Positions 7,605 through 12,760 of a stretch of DNA of 12,760 nt are shown in pieces. A program made the translations under genes and the position numbers. The notes below the pieces were generated by a model. The model did not search any database. It saw only the letters and a list, made by a program, of their open reading frames with translations, and was not told the origin of the DNA. The stretch's first letter is position 1, and each line of letters opens with the position of its first letter. Source of the DNA: Syntrophomonadaceae bacterium (GTDB lineage: Bacteria > Bacillota > Ch66 > Ch109); NCBI GenBank assembly GCA_012512295.1, contig JAAZDI010000135.1:1-12760 (forward strand), written 5' to 3'.

Positions 7605-7698
7605 CAGTATAAACAATAACAGTATAATCTTAATACCCATTAATCTAACTAAATTGTATGTTGAATGTAATTTTAACATTCCCGAAAGCGTGCGTCAA

Positions 7699-8517
7699 TC
7701 ATCTAGTCCCAACTGCCATAGCTGACTGTTTCTGTCGACGAATCTGCCGACGGACAGCTTGATGATTCTGAGTTTCAGCTTCTGTCAGGAGGATTAAAGA
7801 TATTCCCCTTTGTTGCCAAAACTTTCTATCATTGGTCGTGCTACTATCCTGATCAAGCTTTCGGGCGAACGCTAGCTTTTGTTCCGGCAAATACCACTGA
7901 ACTGACTTTCCTCCCTCAGTATAGTTGGGAATTAAAGGACTTTCCGGATATAACACAGTCAGGGACCACTCTAGTGGTTCCAAAGTCAGAGGTCCTTCTA
8001 CTGGAACGAAATTCAGGGGTTGATCGGTTTTTTTGCTCAGCGGGGACAATTCCACCTGATTTTGGTCTATAAGGCTGAGTTTTGTTTCCGGCCATTCATT
8101 CAGTTCTAAGGGTTCAGCTGGTTTTGTGATTTCATCAAGCAAACCAAGCTGATTTGGTTCAGGTTCAAACGGCAGTAGGTTATTCAATCTAAATAGCCTG
8201 ATTCCCTCTTTAACCATCCAGTCCAGCCTATCCGAAAGATCTAAGTTTTGCAGCAGCAATTCTGGTTCGGTAAGCTTCTGATTTATTAGTTGGTTTATGG
8301 CAATATCCAAATATGGTTCTGCCTGAGGAAATTTTTCTAATAAGAGTTCGATTATTTCTTGCACAATCTCAACTGCCTGAGGTTTTAATTCCCGGTCTCG
8401 TTGGGATTGATTCGCCAGTTCACCGGCGGTAAGATAAGCAATGAGCCAATCAACTTTTTCGAGAATTTCAGCTTCAGTTTGATTCTTGATTGTTGACTCT
8501 TCAATTAACCAATTCAT
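7699..8517 (-). CDS. Uncharacterised protein with nuclease-like C-terminus
   Basis: I cannot assign this 272-residue, acidic, Leu/Gln/Glu-rich protein. Residues about 1-110 are predicted helices by eye, 115-180 is a Pro-rich linker, and 185-262 looks like a small alpha/beta domain with VQWYLPEQKLAFARK (206-220) and KFWQQRGISLILLTEAE (232-248). That arrangement resembles DUF559/Vsr-like PD-(D/E)xK nucleases, which read roughly DFYLPE.KLAIEVDG and later RD..L...GI.VLR. Here the metal-binding Asp and Glu positions would be Gln and Ala/Arg, so it would be inactive. The resemblance is from memory and weak. The ATG at 8517 follows GGTGGTG by about 5 nt. It lies 54 nt after the short HdrA-like gene and probably ends that operon. 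No signal peptide or membrane segment is seen. Confidence 0.7.
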   Translation of the reverse strand: MNWLIEESTIKNQTEAEILEKVDWLIAYLTAGELANQSQRDRELKPQAVEIVQEIIELLLEKFPQAEPYLDIAINQLINQKLTEPELLLQNLDLSDRLDWMVKEGIRLFRLNNLLPFEPEPNQLGLLDEITKPAEPLELNEWPETKLSLIDQNQVELSPLSKKTDQPLNFVPVEGPLTLEPLEWSLTVLYPESPLIPNYTEGGKSVQWYLPEQKLAFARKLDQDSSTTNDRKFWQQRGISLILLTEAETQNHQAVRRQIRRQKQSAMAVGTR

Positions 8518-8571
8518 ATTTTCACCACCTGTTCAATTAATTGCTATTCAACAGGGGGCAAAAAAATGACA

Positions 8572-9681
8572 CTAATGGTTAGAATCTATATAATCCACTA
8601 TTTGACCTGCTATACTTTTACCCTGAATTATCGTTGTCCAAATATCAGCCGCTCCACAACAGGTGCCAGCGCAGAAAACTCCGGCCAGCAAGTCGCCTGG
8701 GCGCCTTTCCCGGCAGTTACCCTCCGGCAAGAGAAATCCTCCTTTATCAATCGGCAAGTTTAACTGCTGGTTGAGCTTATAATTAAAATCACTGGCCACA
8801 ATCCCAACAGACAGAACTACCAGGTCAAATTCCGCCTGGGCTTTTTGTCCCGACTCAGTTACTTCCCAATCTAATACCACCTTTTGTCCGGGAAGTTGAT
8901 AAGCCCGTGAAGGAATGCTTCTAATCAAGGAGATCTTTTTATCATTTAAACGGCGTGGGTTCAAATCCGTGAGGAAATCACATCTTCTCCCTTGGAAATC
9001 CATATAAAAAATATTAATCTCAACCTCTGGGTAATCCCATTGCATCCGCCTGGCCATTCGCCAACTATAACCGCAGCAAACCTTTGAACAGTAAGGATTG
9101 CCCGTTCGGCGATCCCGACTGCCAATACATTGAATAAAAGCGACTTGGCTTAAATGACCATAAGTCGACTTAAGATTTCCATGTTTTCGCCAAACCTGTT
9201 CAAGATCTAAACTAGAAACAACCCGAAGATAGCGACCATAGCCGTATTCTCCCCGGACCTCAGCAGAAAATGGCTGGTAACCAGAAGCAATTAAAACTAC
9301 TTCTGTCCTAAAAATAACTATCGATGCCCTGGAATTACCCGGCTTGCCCATGACTGGTTGCATTTTAACCGCGTACTGGGTTGACGAGCTTTTCTGATCG
9401 GATTTTTCAACTGTCGGAGCATTAACCGCAACCTCAATCACTTCATAACGAGTCATAACTTTTATTTTTGGTTGGGTTGCCACTTCAGCCCTTAATTGAA
9501 CAGCGAAACAAGCATCACACTTTTGACATTGATTCGTCGCCATGCAGGCAAAGGCCGCGGCTTGGCCTCCCAATGATTCATTCTTTTCAATAATTAACAC
9601 TTCTAAGCCGGCTTTGGCTAGTTCCAGAGCAGCAGCCATGCCCGCTATTCCTCCACCAATTATAATTATCGGGTATTTCAT
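8572..9681 (-). CDS. Short HdrA-like (QmoA-like) FAD/Fe-S protein
   Basis: A 369-residue member of the heterodisulfide reductase subunit A family. The N-terminal FAD site is IIIIGGGIAGMAAALELAKAG (about 5-25), with the acidic ribose ligand near E32. A cysteine cluster C46, C52, C55, C58 (CX5CX2CX2C) follows, where HdrA proteins bind an Fe-S cluster. The second hallmark is QCIGSRDRRTGNPYCSKVCC (C185, C198, C202, C203). GVFCAGTCCGAADI near the C-terminus is the second FAD-binding part. Ferredoxin-type [4Fe-4S] motifs and the MvhD tail of full HdrA are absent, so the size is closer to QmoA or sHdrA. The ATG at 9681 is directly preceded in frame by TGA, so the start is sure although the ribosome-binding site is weak. 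It follows metF by 61 nt and likely passes electrons to or from MetVF by its flavin. Confidence 0.85.
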   Translation of the reverse strand: MKYPIIIIGGGIAGMAAALELAKAGLEVLIIEKNESLGGQAAAFACMATNQCQKCDACFAVQLRAEVATQPKIKVMTRYEVIEVAVNAPTVEKSDQKSSSTQYAVKMQPVMGKPGNSRASIVIFRTEVVLIASGYQPFSAEVRGEYGYGRYLRVVSSLDLEQVWRKHGNLKSTYGHLSQVAFIQCIGSRDRRTGNPYCSKVCCGYSWRMARRMQWDYPEVEINIFYMDFQGRRCDFLTDLNPRRLNDKKISLIRSIPSRAYQLPGQKVVLDWEVTESGQKAQAEFDLVVLSVGIVASDFNYKLNQQLNLPIDKGGFLLPEGNCRERRPGDLLAGVFCAGTCCGAADIWTTIIQGKSIAGQIVDYIDSNH

Positions 9682-9742
9682 TGGTCACGGCTACGCCTCG
9701 CCACCTCGTTTCTGTGGGTTGTCATTAACTAATTAATTAAAA

Positions 9743-10660
9743 TCATAAAGATGGCCGAGGGTATAAGCCAGCCTGCTCCACTATTGCCGGAATAATTTCT
9801 TCCCAGGCAACAGCCATTAGATGAACCCCAGCCACTCCTTCAATCTGTCGGATCTGTTCGATCTGTTCAACGACTAGCTTGACCGCCTCAGCCTTGACAT
9901 CTTCGGCTTTTTCTAAACGCTGGCAGATTTCTTCTGAAACCATCATCCCAGGAACATTCTTTTGCATGTATCTGGCCATCCGCGCTGATTTGATTGGCAT
10001 TAAACCGGCCAGGATAAATACCTGTTCATGTAAGCCAGCCTCTCTAACTTTTTTCATGAATCGTTCAAATCTTGACATATCTAGAATAGCCTGAGTTTGA
10101 ACAAAGTCGGCCCCGGCCGCATTTTTTTTGGCTAACCGGGTTACTCTAAATTCGAAAGGATCGGCAAACGGATTAACCACACCGCCAATAAATAGACGGG
10201 GTTTAACCTTCATTTCTTCGCCGCATAAAAATTGCCCCTTATCCCGCATCAGGCGGGCAGTATGAATTAATTGAATGGAATCCAAGTCAAAGACATTTTT
10301 AGAGTCAGGGTGATTGCCGAAACTCTGGTGGTCACCGGTTAAACACAGGACGTTGCGGATTCCCAGGGCTGCCGCGCCTAGCAGATCCGACTGCAGGGCA
10401 ATTCGATTTCGATCTCGGCAAGTCATTTGCAGCACTGGTTCAAGCCCCATTCCAGTTAAAATGGTACAGGCAGCCATACTTGACAAACGCACTACCGCGG
10501 TCTGGTTATCGGTTACATTATAGGCGTCAGCATAGCCACGTAAAGTTTCTCCGTGCCGGCGAACCACCTCAGCATCACAGCTTTTAGGAGGCCCAATTTC
10601 GGTCGTAACGGCAAAATGACCTGCCCGCAAGACCTTTTCCAGATTACTCCCTGACTTCAT
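9743..10660 (-). CDS. metF: Methylenetetrahydrofolate reductase, MetF subunit
   Basis: A 305-residue TIM-barrel flavoprotein that reduces 5,10-methylene-THF to 5-methyl-THF, in the methyl branch of the Wood-Ljungdahl pathway or in methionine synthesis. The catalytic Glu is E21 in TTEIGPPKS. N48-V-T-D51 lines the FAD site, LTGDH (108-112) carries the conserved Asp, and FVQTQ (187-191) is another folate-site signature. The longer frame opening at 10747 would run far into metV. The ATG at 10660 gives the family's usual N-terminus and follows GGGAGGAGG (10673-10681) by 12 nt. It overlaps the metV end by 17 nt, so translation is likely coupled. The tight link to MetV and HdrA-like genes marks it as the ferredoxin- or HdrA-linked anaerobic type rather than a stand-alone NADH enzyme; this is inference. 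Confidence 0.93.
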   Translation of the reverse strand: MKSGSNLEKVLRAGHFAVTTEIGPPKSCDAEVVRRHGETLRGYADAYNVTDNQTAVVRLSSMAACTILTGMGLEPVLQMTCRDRNRIALQSDLLGAAALGIRNVLCLTGDHQSFGNHPDSKNVFDLDSIQLIHTARLMRDKGQFLCGEEMKVKPRLFIGGVVNPFADPFEFRVTRLAKKNAAGADFVQTQAILDMSRFERFMKKVREAGLHEQVFILAGLMPIKSARMARYMQKNVPGMMVSEEICQRLEKAEDVKAEAVKLVVEQIEQIRQIEGVAGVHLMAVAWEEIIPAIVEQAGLYPRPSL

Positions 10661-11348
10661 CTGTGAAATTATCCTCCTCCCAGTCTTCTCTACATAATCG
10701 ACGCGGTCCACCATCCCGATCCTTTGACCAATCTTTTGGCAGAGCAATTTCCTTGAGGCGGTCTAGTTGGTTTAGTCGAGATAATTTATCGTAAATTAAT
10801 TGCCAGGCGCAGTCTGTCCCGCCTCCTATTTCACACTGTCCATGTTGCGAACCGCCACAGGGTCCGTTTAGCAGGTTTTTTGCACAACGGGCGATGGGAC
10901 AAATTCCCCCGGTCTTGTCCAGTATGCATTGACCGCAAGCATGACAGCGTTCAACCCAACGGCCAGATCGTTCTGGCATCCCTAAAAAGCTGGTATTCAG
11001 TCCCGGGTATACTGGTATGTCCGGTAAACATTCGGCAACTGCCTGCACCCCTATACCACAACCCAACGAGACTACCGCTTCAATCGAACAGTCTCCTTGA
11101 CCATAGGCAGCCAAGGGCTGAACAAACTCATACTCGCATTGCCTCTCAACCGTGTGTTGAAGAATTGTTATCGAACATCCATGCTCACGAGCTGCTAGAT
11201 GTAATAAGTTGGCGAGATTGGCAACTTCCCTCGCTCCGCCAGCCAAACAGACTGTCACACAACCCCGGCATCCAACCACTAATATTTGACGATAAGACTC
11301 AATCAACCGCCAGATCTCAGTAATAGGCTTCCTTTCGGCGATAATCAA
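10644..11348 (-). CDS. metV: MetV, Fe-S/zinc subunit of methylene-THF reductase
   Basis: A 234-residue protein of the MTHFR_C (MetV) family, the partner of MetF in acetogens and related anaerobes. It begins with GCRGCVTVCLAGGAREV (C27, C30, C34), then C71 and C97. The dense C-terminal set is C135, C138, C141, C150, C155, C164, C172 and C180, in RCHACGQC, TGGICPIARCAKNLLNGPCGG and QCEIGG..DCAW. In known MetV these bind [4Fe-4S] clusters and zinc. The acidic tail past about 205 is not conserved in my memory of the family, and its codons carry the metF ribosome-binding site. The start is TTG at 11348, with AAGGAG 9 nt before it. It begins 33 nt after the HdrA/MvhD-like gene and ends inside metF. 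MetV probably relays electrons between the HdrA-like proteins and MetF's FAD. Confidence 0.93.
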   Translation of the reverse strand: MIIAERKPITEIWRLIESYRQILVVGCRGCVTVCLAGGAREVANLANLLHLAAREHGCSITILQHTVERQCEYEFVQPLAAYGQGDCSIEAVVSLGCGIGVQAVAECLPDIPVYPGLNTSFLGMPERSGRWVERCHACGQCILDKTGGICPIARCAKNLLNGPCGGSQHGQCEIGGGTDCAWQLIYDKLSRLNQLDRLKEIALPKDWSKDRDGGPRRLCREDWEEDNFTDEVRE

Positions 11349-11381
11349 TTACCCCAACTCCTTGGCATGACTTAAGGATAC

Positions 11382-12728
11382 TTAAGTCTTTTTAATAACT
11401 ACCGGTTTCGACAGCTTCAACCGATCAATCATTTTCGTTATGCTGTCTAAAAGCTGACTCTGACTCAAGCCGGACAGTGGCGCCACAGCTATACGTTCAG
11501 ATAAACCGATTTCTCCTAATCTTCGCTCAGTTAGCCTGAGCCGGTGCCTAGCCCGTAGATTACCATACCGGTGATGACACGCTTCAGGGTAACAAGGCCA
11601 GACTAAAACGGCATCAACTTTGGCGGACAGCGACTGAAGAACCATTAGTTCGTCGATCTGTCCGGCACAGGGAACTGCTTGGACCCGAACCTCTGCCAAC
11701 AGTTGATTGCTGTATGAGGCATCATCCGCTAACTTAATTAAGGGAAGACTGCTGGCAGCCAAAAATCCTGATTGAGAACAGGCCAAGCTAAGCAAAGAGA
11801 ATACTGGTTTCTTAAGGCCTCTCTCTATTGAATCCTGGTTTTGTTTGCCTTGACGATAAAGCTGACCGTTTTCGTATAATAACAAAATCAGGTCTTCGTT
11901 AGCATTTTGAGTAGAAAGATCAACCAAATTGATCGCTTGTGCCGGACATTCAGCAAAACATATTCCGCATCCCTGACAGGCCAGAGGATGAATCCAAGCT
12001 GTTTGCTGATAGAGTTGACCGCGGTCGATCCGTTCTGGACACTCGTTTAATTCTATGGCTCGATGTGGACATAGTCGCAAACAGGTTAAACATAGGGCGC
12101 AGCGAGAAGGATCGACCTGAGCCACGAGACCAGCTGCTTTTCCGGCAGTTGCTTTTTTTTGCGTAAATAGTGAGATCTTAGCCGAATCTCTCGCAGCTTT
12201 AATGGACATATCCTTAACGAGCAAATCCATCCTGACCGCTTCGATCTCATCCCATAGTTCTAGAATTCGCGCTGGACCATGGGCCATTCCTACACAATAA
12301 ATACCCGGCCGGTTGGTTTGTCCTGAAATGCCAGGTAATCTTTCAAGTGACAAGAAGCCGTCTGACCCGACCATGAGACCAGTCAGGGCAGCAATTTGTC
12401 TAATCTCCAATGGAGGCAAGAAATCCTCAGCGATAACTACTTGATCAACTTTAATGTCTAAAGGCGGAAAATGTTTGGGCAAGAAAGGATCACGATAGAC
12501 TATCCTCTTATGCCCGCCCTGATCATCAATAAGTAGCGGTTCTTGATAGCGGTAAAACTCTACCCCGGCCGATCGTCCGGCCTGATATAATTCTTCCAGG
12601 CGGTCAGCCGCTAACGACAAGTTTCCGTGGAAAATGTAAACCGAGCAAGCAACCTGTTTTCTTAGTTTATAGGCATAATCTAAAGCTAAATAAGTAGGGG
12701 CTACCGCTTCCAAACCACCGGAGCCCAA
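11382..12728 (-). CDS. HdrA-like C-terminal half with two [4Fe-4S] sites and MvhD domain (QmoB-like)
   Basis: This 448-residue frame corresponds to the C-terminal part of an HdrA fused to MvhD, an arrangement known from QmoB and some HdrA proteins. Residues 1-170 look like the FAD-family core, ending in GIYCVGMAHGPARI (142-155). Two ferredoxin clusters follow: C210, C213, C216, C220 and C251, C254, C257, C261. The last part is MvhD-like, with C317 (LACSQSG), C353 (VPCAGQ), C379 and C384 (WPCYPEACH). The usual N-terminal FAD-binding GxGxxG half is absent from the frame. The 5' end is uncertain: the frame is open only to 12752, an in-frame TAA lies at 12753-12755, and the TTG at 12728 has no ribosome-binding site. 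The gene may be split, frameshifted or hit by an error near the window edge. It lies 33 nt before metV, probably as its electron-input partner. Confidence 0.75.
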   Translation of the reverse strand: MGSGGLEAVAPTYLALDYAYKLRKQVACSVYIFHGNLSLAADRLEELYQAGRSAGVEFYRYQEPLLIDDQGGHKRIVYRDPFLPKHFPPLDIKVDQVVIAEDFLPPLEIRQIAALTGLMVGSDGFLSLERLPGISGQTNRPGIYCVGMAHGPARILELWDEIEAVRMDLLVKDMSIKAARDSAKISLFTQKKATAGKAAGLVAQVDPSRCALCLTCLRLCPHRAIELNECPERIDRGQLYQQTAWIHPLACQGCGICFAECPAQAINLVDLSTQNANEDLILLLYENGQLYRQGKQNQDSIERGLKKPVFSLLSLACSQSGFLAASSLPLIKLADDASYSNQLLAEVRVQAVPCAGQIDELMVLQSLSAKVDAVLVWPCYPEACHHRYGNLRARHRLRLTERRLGEIGLSERIAVAPLSGLSQSQLLDSITKMIDRLKLSKPVVIKKT

Positions 12729-12760
12729 GATGAAAGCGATTACTGCATGGTCTTATATTA

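Noticed and set aside
8528..8555. Inverted repeat CCTGTT / AACAGG between the short HdrA gene and the next gene
   Set aside because: Only 6 bp with a 16-nt loop and no T-run. It could mask the ribosome-binding site, but it is too weak to call.
10661..10747. Longer metF frame opening at 10747
   Set aside because: It would overlap metV by over 100 nt and adds non-family residues. The ATG at 10660 has the ribosome-binding site and the usual N-terminus.
10880..11323. Open frame of 147 codons on the plus strand opposite metV
   Set aside because: It is a shadow of metV: no ribosome-binding site, no recognisable domain, and it lies opposite a gene with all expected motifs.

Overview
All genes in this window lie on the minus strand, so transcription runs from high to low coordinates. 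The organism is most likely an anaerobic member of the Bacillota (class Clostridia, Peptococcaceae- or Moorella-like). Three things point there: a DnaD-type plus DnaC/DnaI-type replication pair, a T-box riboswitch, and genes of anaerobic C1 and amino-acid metabolism (MetV/MetF, HdrA-like proteins, indolepyruvate ferredoxin oxidoreductase). The lineage is inferred from gene content only. Shine-Dalgarno sites are strong, and TTG or GTG starts are frequent.

Region 1 (about 7.7-12.76 kb, transcribed first) looks like one operon for a methylenetetrahydrofolate reductase module. In order it holds an HdrA-like half with two [4Fe-4S] sites and an MvhD-like tail (11382-12728), metV (10644-11348), metF (9743-10660), a short HdrA-like flavoprotein (8572-9681) and an unrecognised protein with a nuclease-like but apparently inactive C-terminus (7699-8517). 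MetF would reduce methylene-THF. MetV and the two HdrA-like proteins would carry electrons, in the manner of the MetVF-HdrABC-MvhD complexes of acetogens. Here, however, the HdrA parts flank metVF, and no HdrB or HdrC is visible.

Region 2 (about 5.4-7.6 kb) is a T-box-controlled operon: leader RNA with terminator (about 7358-7604), an Lrp/AsnC regulator (6838-7317), and a class I/II aminotransferase (5591-6841) whose start overlaps the regulator's stop by 4 nt. A clear intrinsic terminator at 5423-5452 ends it. The T-box sequence suggests a tRNA with discriminator base A, and a GCC (Ala) specifier is my best reading.

Region 3 (3.2-5.35 kb) pairs a small unrecognised helical protein (4875-5348) with a beta-CASP metallo-beta-lactamase RNase-like protein (3225-4832). 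Region 4 (1.37-3.05 kb) is the replication pair dnaD-dnaC behind an extended -10 promoter. Region 5 is speE (412-1260), followed by the 5' end of iorA (1-295), which runs off the window.

The gaps hold the following. 7318-7698 contains the T-box and a short AT-rich upstream stretch. 5349-5590 contains the terminator and no gene. 2999-3224 contains the dnaD promoter and no convincing terminator. 296-411 and 1261-1370 show only ribosome-binding sites. No tRNA, rRNA, CRISPR array, insertion sequence or phage gene was seen.
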